Source: F-183 sp964627455
Lineage (GTDB): Bacteria > Acidobacteriota > Terriglobia > Bryobacterales > Bryobacteraceae
Direction: 5' to 3'
Length of the DNA stretch: 64,000 nucleotides
Assembly: GCA_964627455.1 (NCBI GenBank)
Contig: CAZVKC010000006.1
Coordinates: forward strand, 62,001 to 126,000
The position numbers and the translations under genes were made by a program. This document shows, piece by piece, positions 26,088 to 37,360 of the stretch. The first letter of the stretch is position 1. The number at the start of each line of letters is the position of its first letter. The notes below the pieces were generated by a model that worked only from the letters and a program-made list of their open reading frames with translations, had not been told where the DNA came from and did no database searches.

Positions 26088-27415
26088 CGTCGGCGCTCCG
26101 CATCGACATCGCGGACCTCATCGATCGCAAGCCGTGGACCTCATATCAGAAGTTCCTCACGGCCCTCGCCGCACTCGCCGTCATCTTCGACGGCTTCGAT
26201 ATCCAGATCCTCTCGTTTGCGATCCCCGCGTTGATCGCCGACTGGAAGGTTACGCGCGCGGACTTCGGACCCGTACTCGCGCTCGGACTCGCGGGTATGG
26301 CTATCGGAGGTCCGCTCGCCGGCTACATCGGCGACCGCTGGGGACGGCGCCCCGCGCTCATTGGATCCGTCACGCTCTTCGGACTCTGCACTGTGCTGAC
26401 TGCCTTTGTCCACGGCATCCCGATGCTCATGGTCGTGCGGTTTCTCACCGGCCTCGGCGCGGGAGGCGCAGTCCCTAACGCAGGCGCACTCGCCGCTGAA
26501 TTCGCACCGATGAGCCGGCGCCCCGCAGCTGTCAAACTCACCATCGTCTGCATCCCACTCGGCGGCATGATCGGCGGACTCATCGCCGCACAAGTCCTGC
26601 CGGCCTTCGGCTGGCGAACCCTGTATCTCATCGGAGGCGCCGCACCGCTGCTCTTCGCGCTTGTACTCGCATTCGTACTGCCCGAATCACCGCGCTTCCT
26701 CGCACGCCACGAACGCTCGTGGCCAAGCCTTCGCCAACTGCTCACACGCATGGGCCATCAGGCGCCCGACGCGTGCCTCTTCGAAGATCGCGCTGAAGAG
26801 GTCCACGGATCTCACGGACATCGCAACGTCTCGGTCAAAGCGCTGTTCCAGGGCGAACTCGCCCGCAACAGCACAGGCCTTTGGATCGCGTTCTTCTTCA
26901 TGACCGCGTGTATCTATCTGGTTTTCGGCTGGCTGCCCACACTCCTCACCGCACAAGGTCTCAGCATGCCCGCCGCAATTTCTGGACTCTCTGCGTACAA
27001 CTTCGGCGGCGTCCTCGGCGTCTTCGTGTGGACCGCACTCATGGTGCGCTGGGGCTCTCGCGGACCCTTGCTTTCGGGCGCAGTCGCGGTCGGTCTCTCG
27101 GCAGCCGTGCTCGTCGCAACCCCCATCGAACCCGTATTGCTCAGCGCAGCACTCGCGATGCACGGCTTCCTCGCCAACGCAGTTCAGACCTCGCTCTTTG
27201 CGCTCGCGGCGCACGTTTACCCCACGAGTGTTCGCGCGTCAGGCGTTGCGTACGGCGCATCGATTGGACGCACGGGCGCGCTGCTGACATCCTTCTATGG
27301 GGCCGCGCTGATCCAGGCTTCACCTTCGGTTTACTGGCTCTCGATCACCGCCGCATCGATCTGCGTCTGGGCCGGACTCGCCTGGATTCAGCGTCACATC
27401 CCCAAACCCGAGTAA
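26084..27415 (+). CDS. MFS aromatic acid:H+ symporter (PcaK/AAHS family)
   Basis: 443 aa with 12 predicted membrane helices. The N-terminus IDIADLIDRKPWTSYQKFLTAL and the first-helix motif FDGFDIQILSFAIP carry the Asp pattern of the AAHS family, and the loop 2-3 motif is GYIGDRWGRRPAL. It probably imports 4-hydroxybenzoate or protocatechuate with protons. It is last of the pobA operon, with an ATGA overlap with the MetE-like gene. A longer reading from 25964 would lie inside that gene and is not credible. Confidence 0.9.
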   Translation: MTSALRIDIADLIDRKPWTSYQKFLTALAALAVIFDGFDIQILSFAIPALIADWKVTRADFGPVLALGLAGMAIGGPLAGYIGDRWGRRPALIGSVTLFGLCTVLTAFVHGIPMLMVVRFLTGLGAGGAVPNAGALAAEFAPMSRRPAAVKLTIVCIPLGGMIGGLIAAQVLPAFGWRTLYLIGGAAPLLFALVLAFVLPESPRFLARHERSWPSLRQLLTRMGHQAPDACLFEDRAEEVHGSHGHRNVSVKALFQGELARNSTGLWIAFFFMTACIYLVFGWLPTLLTAQGLSMPAAISGLSAYNFGGVLGVFVWTALMVRWGSRGPLLSGAVAVGLSAAVLVATPIEPVLLSAALAMHGFLANAVQTSLFALAAHVYPTSVRASGVAYGASIGRTGALLTSFYGAALIQASPSVYWLSITAASICVWAGLAWIQRHIPKPE

Positions 27416-27420
27416 CTCCG

Positions 27421-28041
27421 ATGTTCAACCTCGAACGCATGCGCACGATGAATCTGGACCAGTTGCAGCCCTGGCGCATCTTCACGCTGCAATCGGACCT
27501 CACCACCACCGAAGGCATCATCTACCGGCGTGACGCGCTGTTCCGTTTTGAGTACGCGTTCGCGAACGTGCTTACTGGCGACGCGGAAATCCACGGCCTC
27601 GATGCGGACGGCCGCGAGATCGTGTTCCTGACGAAGAACCGCGAACACCGCACGCTGTTCGCCGACACCGGCAATGAATGGCGTCCCGGCCAGCCCGTGT
27701 CGAAACTGAAGCCTCCACCGCCAGGCGGCAGCGAGCACGATTGGCTGCAATGGCTCGACTCCAACTCGGATTTCAAGGAAGCACACGCAATCCTCGCAGG
27801 CGGAAGCCGCCAAGCCAACGACTGGGGCGCGCATCGCCAGACCGCCGATGTCCTGCGGCGCGCCGCCGTCGCTATCGCTGCCGCCGGTCAACCCGACATG
27901 GCCGCGTGGCTCGCCGACCGGGCGCTCAACTACTATCACGCGTGGATGTCGCAGGCCACGAGCGGCGGCGAAGGTACTGCGATGGAATACGAGATCCGCG
28001 ACCAACTCAAAGAAGTGCGCAAACTTTCACGCCGGCCGTGA
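27421..28041 (+). CDS. conserved hypothetical protein
   Basis: 206 aa, no family recognised. It has no signal peptide or membrane helix. The N-terminal half looks beta-rich (WRIFTLQSDLTTTEGIIYRRD), a KPPPPGG linker lies near residue 100, and the C-terminal half is helical and Ala-rich. It starts 5 bp after the transporter stop and may ride on the pobA transcript, but nothing in the sequence ties it to aromatics. Confidence 0.6.
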   Translation: MFNLERMRTMNLDQLQPWRIFTLQSDLTTTEGIIYRRDALFRFEYAFANVLTGDAEIHGLDADGREIVFLTKNREHRTLFADTGNEWRPGQPVSKLKPPPPGGSEHDWLQWLDSNSDFKEAHAILAGGSRQANDWGAHRQTADVLRRAAVAIAAAGQPDMAAWLADRALNYYHAWMSQATSGGEGTAMEYEIRDQLKEVRKLSRRP

Positions 28042-28078
28042 GCGAAATCGACCGTCGTTTGCACTCGTATCTATAAGG

Positions 28079-28747
28079 ATGCCCGCCGTCATCGTGCAAA
28101 CATCGCGATTCACCACCGCCTCCGGACTCATCAGCCTCGCGCTTGTGCTGCTTCCCTTCTTCGCACGGTGGATCGACCCGATTCGACCACTCCCGCCTCT
28201 CGCCAAGGACGCCGGCCTCATCGATCTGACCGTTCGCCTCCTGAACTTCATCGCTTCCCCAATCCCNNNNNNNNNNNNNNNNNNNNNNNNNNNNNNNNNN
28301 NNNNNNNNNNNNNNNNNNNNNNNNNNNNNNNNNNNNNNNNNNNNNNNNNNNNNNNNNNNNNNNNNNAAAGGTCCCGATCAGCAGGAGGCCTACTTCGTCG
28401 CCAACCTCATCACCAGCATGCAGCTCTCGCTGAACATCTACAAGGAATCGCGAGGCAAACCCGACGCGCAACGGAGCGAAGACGATCACGACCTGCTGCG
28501 CATCACAATCCGGCGCGTCAGCAGCGAACGCGCAGGACTCGAGATGTCCCTCGCTCGCCTCACCCCCGGCAAAGCGTACACCAACGAACTTGCGCAGTTC
28601 CTCGCCAAATGGCAACCAGAAACGCTCGAAAGGGCCGTATACGCGCAACCGAATCTCAACGGCGGCATCGACGCGGATCTCCGCCGTCTCGCAAATACCT
28701 TCCCCGAAGAGCGAAGGTATTTCAAGATCTATCAGTACCGGCCGTAG
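28079..28747 (+). CDS. hypothetical membrane protein (interrupted by assembly gap)
   Basis: About 222 codons counting the 100-N gap at 28267-28366. The N-terminal part contains one clear hydrophobic helix (GLISLALVLLPFF). After the gap there is a soluble helical region with LITSMQLSLNIYKESRG and a C-terminus ending ERRYFKIYQYRP. The frame is the same on both sides, but since the gap length is arbitrary it cannot be shown that both parts belong to one gene. Function unknown. Confidence 0.5.
   Translation: MPAVIVQTSRFTTASGLISLALVLLPFFARWIDPIRPLPPLAKDAGLIDLTVRLLNFIASPIXXXXXXXXXXXXXXXXXXXXXXXXXXXXXXXXXXKGPDQQEAYFVANLITSMQLSLNIYKESRGKPDAQRSEDDHDLLRITIRRVSSERAGLEMSLARLTPGKAYTNELAQFLAKWQPETLERAVYAQPNLNGGIDADLRRLANTFPEERRYFKIYQYRP
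28267..28366. other. assembly gap (100 N)
   Basis: Placeholder gap inside the hypothetical membrane protein. No shared sequence is visible at its edges. Confidence 0.99.
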
Positions 28748-29014
28748 CTATCCGCCCTGAATTGCCGTTAGGAACTGCACTTCCGTACCTGCATCGACGG
28801 TCTCACCGAGCCCGAGGCTGCTGATCTCGCCATCGATCGCAACCGCGAGTCCTGCCGACAGACGTCCTTCGCGGACCAGCTTGCCGCGGATCTCCGGGTA
28901 TTGTTCCTCCAGCACACGCACCACATCGCGCACCGTGGTCGCGCCAGGAACTTCGACCCACTCCCGGCCCTCCGTCGCAGTGCGCAAGAGAGCCGGGATG
29001 TGTACGTGAGCCAT
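28748..29014 (-). CDS. MoaD/ThiS-family ubiquitin-like sulfur carrier
   Basis: 88 aa beta-grasp protein ending in Gly-Gly (TAIQGG), the C-terminal glycines that MoaE or ThiF-type partners adenylate and thiocarboxylate. The TTVRDVVRVLEEQYPEIRGKL helix and the VAIDGEI and DAGTEVQFL strands fit MoaD. It lies 8 bp downstream of the molybdenum hydroxylase large subunit and is probably cotranscribed with it. It may supply sulfur for the molybdopterin dithiolene or for the sulfido ligand of that enzyme (inference). Its stop abuts the stop of the convergent gene with no spacer. Confidence 0.82.
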   Translation of the reverse strand: MAHVHIPALLRTATEGREWVEVPGATTVRDVVRVLEEQYPEIRGKLVREGRLSAGLAVAIDGEISSLGLGETVDAGTEVQFLTAIQGG

Positions 29015-29022
29015 AAGTCGCG

Positions 29023-31272
<2,250 letters not shown>

Positions 31273-31278
31273 GGATTC

Positions 31279-31767
31279 TTACGCCTTCGTCTCGCTGCTA
31301 CGCATTTCCTGGGCGGCCGATTGCACGGCGCGCACGATTTTGTCGTATCCGGTGCAGCGGCACAGATTGTTGGCCAGCCACAGGCGGATGCGCTCTTCGC
31401 TCGGATCCGGTTCCTGATCAAGCAGAGCCTTCGACGCGATGATGAAACCGGGTGTGCAGATGCCGCACTGCAGCGCGGCGTGATCGATAAACGCCTTCTG
31501 CAGCGGATGCAGTTCCGTACCCTTCGCAATGCCTTCGATGGTGGTCACCGAACGTCCATTCGCTTCGACGCCAAGCACCAGGCACGACGTCACGAGTTCG
31601 CCGTCGAGCATCACCGAACAACTGCCGCAGTTGCCGTCACCGCAGCCTTCCTTCGTACCCGTCAGATGCAGCGTGTCGCGCAGGCACTCGAGCAGCGTCT
31701 GCCGCGGCTCGGCGAGGAATTCGACCGGCTCGCCATTGAGGGTCATCGATACGTATGTCTTCTTCAT
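31279..31767 (-). CDS. 2Fe-2S subunit of molybdenum hydroxylase
   Basis: 162 aa. Plant-type ferredoxin cysteines Cys42, 47, 50 and 62 (GCGDGNCGSC...SC) bind cluster II, and the helical domain cysteines Cys101, 104, 136 and 138 (CGIC...CRC) bind cluster I next to molybdopterin. It transfers electrons from the molybdenum subunit to the FAD subunit. It is the middle gene of the FAD - 2Fe-2S - Mo order usual for the CoxMSL type. Confidence 0.95.
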   Translation of the reverse strand: MKKTYVSMTLNGEPVEFLAEPRQTLLECLRDTLHLTGTKEGCGDGNCGSCSVMLDGELVTSCLVLGVEANGRSVTTIEGIAKGTELHPLQKAFIDHAALQCGICTPGFIIASKALLDQEPDPSEERIRLWLANNLCRCTGYDKIVRAVQSAAQEMRSSETKA

Positions 31768-31787
31768 GTTCTGATTTCCCGTTCCTC

Positions 31788-32393
31788 TTACTGCAGCACT
31801 GCGGAGAGAGCGCGGCGCGACAACACGCCGCAGAGATGACGCCGGTATTCAGCGGGCGCACGCATGTCGGAAATCGGCTTCGCCGCAGCTTCCGCAAGGG
31901 CAGCCGCCTTCGCGATCGCCTCCGCGGTCGGCGCCTGTCCAACCAGCGCGCCAGTCACTTCGCGAACGAACAGAGGCGTAGGCGCCACCGATGCGAGCGC
32001 AAGCCGCGCCGACGTGATCCTGCCGTCCGCGCCNNNNNNNNNNNNNNNNNNNNNNNNNNNNNNNNNNNNNNNNNNNNNNNNNNNNNNNNNNNNNNNNNNN
32101 NNNNNNNNNNNNNNNNNNNNNNNNNNNNNNNNNTGCGCGCGGACATCCGCGTGCCGCGCAATCCGGATACACGGCGCCGCGGCGCCCAGCCGCAGACCCG
32201 CATCCTCCATTTGGATCGCCGTCAATTCGGGGATCTTCTTCACATCAACGACCAGCGAGGTTTCGCGGCGGCCGCTCTTGAGTTGCACCAGCAGGTCCGT
32301 GCCGCCCGCGAGAACGCGTGCATCCGGACTCGCGGCAAGCGCGCGGACCGCCTCATCGATGCTGGCCGGCGCCAGATAGTCGAACGGTTTCAT
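31788..32393 (-). CDS. FAD-binding subunit of molybdenum hydroxylase (interrupted by assembly gap)
   Basis: CoxM-like subunit. It begins MKPFDYLAPASIDEAVRAL and has the FAD motif LAGGTDLLVQLKSG. The C-terminal part after the gap (ITSARLALASVAPTP) is the CO_deh_flav_C domain. Only 167 real residues are present against about 290 in the family, so the 100-N gap (32034-32133) hides about 120 residues, roughly 360 bp, including the second FAD motif. Otherwise intact and first in the operon. Confidence 0.88.
   Translation of the reverse strand: MKPFDYLAPASIDEAVRALAASPDARVLAGGTDLLVQLKSGRRETSLVVDVKKIPELTAIQMEDAGLRLGAAAPCIRIARHADVRAXXXXXXXXXXXXXXXXXXXXXXXXXXXXXXXXXXGADGRITSARLALASVAPTPLFVREVTGALVGQAPTAEAIAKAAALAEAAAKPISDMRAPAEYRRHLCGVLSRRALSAVLQ
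32034..32133. other. assembly gap (100 N) in FAD subunit gene
   Basis: Placeholder gap. The size of the family predicts about 360 bp of missing sequence. Confidence 0.99.
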
Positions 32394-32422
32394 CAGATGA
32401 AATCGTATCAGGCGCCGGAGGG

Positions 32423-34027
32423 TTATGGCACGCTGCGGACAGGCGGCACGACGCAGCCATAGGCATAGTCGTACGGAAACAGCCGCCCGTTGTCCGAAAT
32501 GAAGGGCCGCCTGATTCGCAGATCGAGGTTTTGGAGGCCTTTCCAATCCCCGGAACGCCCGAAACCGGCGACCTCCGCTGCCCCGGGATCCGCGAGTTCC
32601 GGCGGCGTGCGCGCAGCCAGGCCGGTGATCCAAACGTGGATCGTCTCCCCCACCAGCGCCGGATCCTCCGCCGTCACCCACCGGTACCCTTCCTGGTGAT
32701 CCATCGAGAGGCAGGCGAACGCGTTGTCATCACGTGCAAAAAGCAACCGGAACTCGAGCCCCGGATAATCGGGATGAAAGATCGTGGCCTCAGCGGCGAC
32801 ATACGGGAACCATGCCGTCGACTCCGCCAGCGCCGGCAGCGGCATGTCTGCATCAGGGCCCGTGCGAACCCGCCAGCCGGGCTGGTCCAGGTTGCGGCCG
32901 TCGAGGAACACCAGCATGCCCTCCGACATCATCATCCGCGGTTCGACAGGACCGTAGCAAACGAGCGGACAAGCCACGCTCAACGGCTTCGCTGCGTGTA
33001 CCTCATCGATCTGCGGCAACGGCGGCAGCACCGTGCGGACCTCCCCGCTATCCAGATCCAGGCGGATCAATCCATTGCGTGACGTCGCCGCAAAGAGCGC
33101 CGTGCCGCCGATCGCAAAGGATTCGATGGACTCCGGCAGCAAATCCCTCGAGATGACCCGGCGGACGCGATCATATACCGCCAACTGACCGGAGCCGTTC
33201 TCGAAATACGCGAGATACCGTCCGTTGTCGGACAGCGCAAGCGACGTACCCGTGACGCCGAGGACCTCCTCATACCGGTTTGGATCCGTGCACCAATCGA
33301 TCCAGATCACGACGTTCACCTGATCGGCGCTATAGACGACCGTGCAACCCTGCGCGTCGGTAACCGCCTCACGAGGCGCAACCCGATTGCCGAGTTGCCG
33401 CACGGTCCCGTCGAGCGACCACCACGCCAGCCGGTCGTAGGTGTCCTTCACGAGGACCCCGCTACGCGATGTGAGCACGCGCCGTCCGATCCCGGGGTTC
33501 GCAAGCGTGTAGCCGGACGCCGCGGGCGAAGCAGGCTGCAGCGTACGCGTATCGTAAAGTCCCGTCGCCAGCGGTGGACTCGCCACGCTGAAGCATTGCC
33601 GGCCCTGCTCGATCCAGGCGAGCTTCCCTTTGCTGTCCAGCCGGATGAGGGTCTCACGGCTCACGCTGACGCTGGTGGTCCAGGGGTCGCCCCCGCCAGT
33701 GTCTTCGACGGAAGCGCCTGCATTACAGGCAGGTTGGAGAAAGCAGGAACTGCCGGCAAATCCGCAGGACTTCGATCCGAGAAAAGCCGTTGCCAGAATC
33801 CCGCCAGTCTCGTTGACATCTGCGAGATTCGCTTTGACACGAGTCACCGAACCGCCCGCTTCCACTCGGAACCAGGAATCGGTCACAACGCCGGTTTTCA
33901 TCCGCACGAAAACGGTCTCGCCGCCGGGCAGGGCGATGAGATCCCGAAGCACTGGCGGCGTGGCTGCCTTTCCCGCGGATGTCGCAAGGACGAATAGGGT
34001 GACGACGAAGAGGAGTCGAGTGCGCAT
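32423..34027 (-). CDS. secreted beta-propeller-like protein of unknown function
   Basis: 534 aa. A signal peptide (LLFVVTLFVLATSAGKA) is followed by repeated beta-strand segments of the form seen in WD40/TolB-like propellers (for example TSLALSDNGRYLAYFENG). The C-terminal 170 residues are an Ig- or IPT-like region (MLVFLDGRNLD, GETIHVWITGL), loosely like the C-terminal domains common in Solibacter secreted proteins. It contains several Cys pairs. ATG 34027 is preceded by GGAGG at 5 nt. It follows the GT2 gene by 15 bp, so it is probably the last gene of the surface-glycan operon. No function can be assigned. Confidence 0.65.
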   Translation of the reverse strand: MRTRLLFVVTLFVLATSAGKAATPPVLRDLIALPGGETVFVRMKTGVVTDSWFRVEAGGSVTRVKANLADVNETGGILATAFLGSKSCGFAGSSCFLQPACNAGASVEDTGGGDPWTTSVSVSRETLIRLDSKGKLAWIEQGRQCFSVASPPLATGLYDTRTLQPASPAASGYTLANPGIGRRVLTSRSGVLVKDTYDRLAWWSLDGTVRQLGNRVAPREAVTDAQGCTVVYSADQVNVVIWIDWCTDPNRYEEVLGVTGTSLALSDNGRYLAYFENGSGQLAVYDRVRRVISRDLLPESIESFAIGGTALFAATSRNGLIRLDLDSGEVRTVLPPLPQIDEVHAAKPLSVACPLVCYGPVEPRMMMSEGMLVFLDGRNLDQPGWRVRTGPDADMPLPALAESTAWFPYVAAEATIFHPDYPGLEFRLLFARDDNAFACLSMDHQEGYRWVTAEDPALVGETIHVWITGLAARTPPELADPGAAEVAGFGRSGDWKGLQNLDLRIRRPFISDNGRLFPYDYAYGCVVPPVRSVP

Positions 34028-34042
34028 GGGCGCCTCCACTCG

Positions 34043-34897
34043 TTAGACAGTCGAAGAGGCGGTTTTTCCGGCGTTTGTTGCGCTGGTGTGAGCGGCGCCG
34101 GTCGCTGCCGGCTGGCCGATTGCCCTCGCAAGAGCGGACAATCCAGGAACCGGGGCAGGAGTTTGGACATCCCACGGGATGCGGTTCCGTCGAACCAGCC
34201 CGAACCGGTATTCGAGCACCAGGAAGATCATGCGCCAACCCAGTTTCCAGGCCTTCCACAGACTCCCTGTGACCGACGATTCGCCGACTCGCGGCCGGTA
34301 ATTCATCGGGATCTCGACAAACGGGATCCTGTGCGCCAGCACTTCCAGCAAAATCTGCGGACCGAAATGCGATCCGGGAATCGTCAGGTGCGGGCGGATT
34401 CGTTGCACGGCTTCACGGCTCAGCAGTCGCTGTGTACACCCCATATCGGTCAACATGGTGGTGTTGAACAGCAGTTCCGTCATCTTCGCCACCGCCCAGT
34501 TGCCCCAACGCAGGAAGAGACCCATATTGGCGCCCTTCCAGATGAACTGGCGGCTCGTCCGGGTGCCGAGCACCACCGGAACATCATCCGAGTACGTCAG
34601 AAGTTTCGCGACATCGTGCCCGCTGAAGGTGCCGTCTGGCTCAGCGAGAATGATGAGGTCCGCGTCCGTGTTGTCGAGGCCGCACATGAGCGCGGCGCCG
34701 TATCCTTGCCGGGACTCGAAAATTTCGCGCGCACCGGTGCCCGCCACTTCCTCGGATGTGCCGGGGGCCGCGTTGTTGTTGACAACGATGACCTCGTCCA
34801 CCAAGCCGTTGGAATAATAATCGAGAATGGCCGCGCGAATCGAATCTTTCTCGTTATAGGTCGGAAAGATGACCGCGATTTTCTTGCCGCGATACAT
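34043..34897 (-). CDS. GT2-family glycosyltransferase (dolichyl/polyprenyl-phosphate mannose synthase-like)
   Basis: 284 aa. It starts KIAVIFPTYNEKDSI, the nucleotide-sugar binding motif of GT2, and has AEPDGTFSG as the DxD-like metal site. DMGCTQRLLSREAVQRI and FGPQILLEVLAHR are typical of the DPM1/UDP-glucose:polyprenyl-phosphate branch. There are no clear membrane helices beyond a C-terminal amphipathic region (LGWRMIFLVLEYRFGL). It probably makes a lipid-linked sugar on the cytoplasmic side, which the GT-C-like membrane protein of the same operon could use. It is 8 bp from the methyltransferase gene. Confidence 0.87.
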   Translation of the reverse strand: MYRGKKIAVIFPTYNEKDSIRAAILDYYSNGLVDEVIVVNNNAAPGTSEEVAGTGAREIFESRQGYGAALMCGLDNTDADLIILAEPDGTFSGHDVAKLLTYSDDVPVVLGTRTSRQFIWKGANMGLFLRWGNWAVAKMTELLFNTTMLTDMGCTQRLLSREAVQRIRPHLTIPGSHFGPQILLEVLAHRIPFVEIPMNYRPRVGESSVTGSLWKAWKLGWRMIFLVLEYRFGLVRRNRIPWDVQTPAPVPGLSALARAIGQPAATGAAHTSATNAGKTASSTV

Positions 34898-34905
34898 GGT
34901 CGTCT

Positions 34906-35577
34906 CTACTCCGCCACCACCAGGAACTGACCCGCCAGCGGCCGGTAAGGCAGCGCGAGGTAGAGGCTAACCATCCATTCGGCTTTTGGCCACCGGGACT
35001 TCATAGTGAACGGCGTAAAGCGCGGTTCGCAATGCACCACACGGAAGCCGGAGGCAGCCAGGAGTCCGGAGAATCCCGCATCGGTATAGGCCGTTTTGTG
35101 GGTGTAGTCGTCGAAGTAACGGCCGGGTTCCAGCCGGAAATTCGGCTGCACGGCGATGAAGCGCCCGCCGGGCTTCAACACACGCCGCACTTCGGCGAGG
35201 ATCTGCTGCCCTTCGTCCGTCGTAAAGTGCTCGAAGAAATTGGACGCAAACACCGTCCCCAGCGAGGCATCGGCAATCGGAAGCGGATCGAGCGCGGGCT
35301 GAATGAGCGGCCGCACCGAATCCCCCCAGTGAGCGGGCAGTTCAGGATTCAGATCGAGAGCCCATTTCTGGCCGGGGGCGCTGTCGATAAAGCGGGAAAA
35401 CTCGCCGTAACCTGCGCCCAGGTCGAGAGAACCCGCCTTGGGATCCACCCACTTCTGCAGATACCGGCAGAGCGCACGCCAGACCTTGGCGCGTTCGGGG
35501 TCGAACGCGAAGCGCGTTTGATGGTAGACGCTCGTGTAGATTTCAGTCGCGCTTTGGCTCATAGATGTAGTCGCCAT
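34906..35577 (-). CDS. class I SAM-dependent methyltransferase
   Basis: 223 aa. Motif I is SLDLGAGYGEF, the acidic ribose-binding residue is in WALDLNPE, and motif IV/V is FASNFFEHFTTDEG...VLKPGGRFI. The EHF in place of EH and the context suggest the methyltransferase 11 type found in O-antigen and lipid glycan clusters. GGAG lies 9 nt before ATG 35577. The gene overlaps the end of the upstream membrane-protein gene by 35 bp, a strong sign of coupled expression. The substrate is unknown, probably a sugar or lipid-linked glycan. Confidence 0.85.
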   Translation of the reverse strand: MATTSMSQSATEIYTSVYHQTRFAFDPERAKVWRALCRYLQKWVDPKAGSLDLGAGYGEFSRFIDSAPGQKWALDLNPELPAHWGDSVRPLIQPALDPLPIADASLGTVFASNFFEHFTTDEGQQILAEVRRVLKPGGRFIAVQPNFRLEPGRYFDDYTHKTAYTDAGFSGLLAASGFRVVHCEPRFTPFTMKSRWPKAEWMVSLYLALPYRPLAGQFLVVAE

Positions 35578-37102
35578 TCAGGTAGGCTCCGGGGATATGT
35601 TTCACGAGACGATAGCGCCGGCGAACCGCATCGAGATGCGCTTCCGGCAGGGCCGTGCTTTCGGCTTTGAGCCACTCGGGCCGCGGCTGGAAAACGTCGG
35701 ACGTGAGAATCACGGTGTCGAACCGCTGGGCTTCGAGGTCGCGCAGCACGGGTCCGCCGTCCACCCGTCCGGCTTCGACGAGCAGCGTGTAAATGAGAGT
35801 CTCGACTTCGACATTCCCGCGCAGTTGCATCACCGCGTCGTAATGGGCCGCCAGGACCCGTTTCTTGTCCGGACCCGCCATGTACGGCCGCAGCGCCTCG
35901 ATCTCCCCGGTCTTGACCGGTTCGAGCAGCACGCGGTCCGCCAGGTTCCGGCCCATCAGGCACAGGTTCAGCACCACATGCAGCAGGAGCGGAATCTGCA
36001 GCATCGTGATCCAGGCCTGCCTGCGGGAAAGGATCAGTTCGAAGAAACCCGTCTGGTGCAGCACGACCCCGGTCGCAAGGGCCAGCAGCAGCGTCATTTC
36101 GATCTGATAGTTGAGGTCCGAACCGACCTTCGGCGCGGTCAGCAGCCAGACAGCGGAGGCCAGGCCCGTGTACACAAACAGTGGCGCCGTGCGGGCATTG
36201 ACCGATCCCCGGAGACCGCAGAGAAAGGCGAGGACGAGTCCCCCGGCGGTGAGGACGAAATAGTTCGCCTGCTGCGCAAGTTTGTCGAAGGCAAAGGGAT
36301 TGAGGTTCGCAAACAGCGCATTGTCCAGGTAATGGCCATGAGTGGCCCATTGCAGAAGGCCGGCAATGGCAAGGCCGGCGGCACAGACCGCAGCGATCCA
36401 GCGCCAGGCATCGGCACGGCGGCTCTGCCACAGCAGCATCACGGCAATCGTGACTCCGGCAGAGATCGCGGTCTGCTTCGTGAATACGGCCGCGACAACG
36501 AAGACCCCGGATAGCAGGAACTGGGTGGACCGCCCGCTGTCCCGCCACTCGAGATACGAAGCAAAGGCGGCCAGCGAAAAGGAGATCGCGAGCATGTCGA
36601 CCTGGCCGGAGGTCCCCCAGTACAGGAGGTTCGCGGTGGCGGCGGCCAGCAGGAGCCCTGCGGTCCGGGCAGCGGCGCCTCGGACGTCAATCAGGATCCG
36701 AAGGATTCTCCAGCCCGACCACAAAGCCCCGACCAGGGCGAGAAATGAGATCGTGCGGGCGATGGCGTACACCGGCAATCCCGTCAGCCGGTGACACGCA
36801 GCCGTCAGCGAATAGTAAATCGGACCGTAGGCCGCAATCGTGTACGGGTAAGCATTGAGGTCCCAGTAGAGGCCCTGCCCGTTGGCGAACATGTTGCACT
36901 GAACGCCGACGATGGCCTCGACCGCGGTAAGCGCGTTGCGAGCCCAGAGAGACACGGCCAAGGCTGCGGCAAAGCAGAAGGCGACGATCCAGGCAAAGAT
37001 TCGAAGTGTCCGATGAAGGGTACGTTCACGGCCGGCGGCGCCCACCGCGTCGGATACCGCTCTGATCGGCGTGCTTTCGGATGGGAAGGCGGGGTTGAGC
37101 AT
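35543..37102 (-). CDS. polytopic GT-C-like membrane glycosyltransferase
   Basis: 519 aa with about 10-12 hydrophobic helices from residue 33 on. Just after the first helix an extracytoplasmic loop carries NAYPYTIAAYGPIYY, resembling the ArnT/PMT (GT39, DUF2029) pattern. The C-terminal about 110 residues are soluble (VLAAHYDAVMQLRGNVEVETL). Such enzymes transfer sugars from polyprenyl phosphate to acceptors on the outer face of the inner membrane. The operon order (this gene, methyltransferase, GT2, secreted protein) supports glycan or glycoprotein assembly. The sugar and acceptor are unknown. Confidence 0.75.
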   Translation of the reverse strand: MLNPAFPSESTPIRAVSDAVGAAGRERTLHRTLRIFAWIVAFCFAAALAVSLWARNALTAVEAIVGVQCNMFANGQGLYWDLNAYPYTIAAYGPIYYSLTAACHRLTGLPVYAIARTISFLALVGALWSGWRILRILIDVRGAAARTAGLLLAAATANLLYWGTSGQVDMLAISFSLAAFASYLEWRDSGRSTQFLLSGVFVVAAVFTKQTAISAGVTIAVMLLWQSRRADAWRWIAAVCAAGLAIAGLLQWATHGHYLDNALFANLNPFAFDKLAQQANYFVLTAGGLVLAFLCGLRGSVNARTAPLFVYTGLASAVWLLTAPKVGSDLNYQIEMTLLLALATGVVLHQTGFFELILSRRQAWITMLQIPLLLHVVLNLCLMGRNLADRVLLEPVKTGEIEALRPYMAGPDKKRVLAAHYDAVMQLRGNVEVETLIYTLLVEAGRVDGGPVLRDLEAQRFDTVILTSDVFQPRPEWLKAESTALPEAHLDAVRRRYRLVKHIPGAYLNGDYIYEPKRD

Positions 37103-37360
37103 CTTCGCAGAGGAGGTCCGGACCCTCTCTTTGTGTATCGGAGGAACAGGTGGGGTACTTTAAGCCGCCTCTTGCCCATGCGCCACCCCTCGTGACCCGC
37201 CGTTCGCCACACAACTGCCAACCCAAGCGCCCTTTCCTCGTCTTCCACTGCAATAGAAAGACCGGCCGCAGACGGATTCGGCTGCTGCTTCCCATGCCAC
37301 GCCCGGTCCCTTGTGCTTTCAGTCGACAACCTGAGATGTCCACGAGGAGGACCGATCGCC
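37103..37360. other. divergent intergenic region
   Basis: 258 bp between the GT-C-like gene and the TPR gene. It holds a 10-bp palindrome GGTCCGGACC (37115-37124) just upstream of the minus-strand start. Near the plus-strand gene there is GAGGAGG (37344-37350), 10 nt before the ATG at 37361. I see no convincing sigma70 promoter and no RNA gene. Confidence 0.5.
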
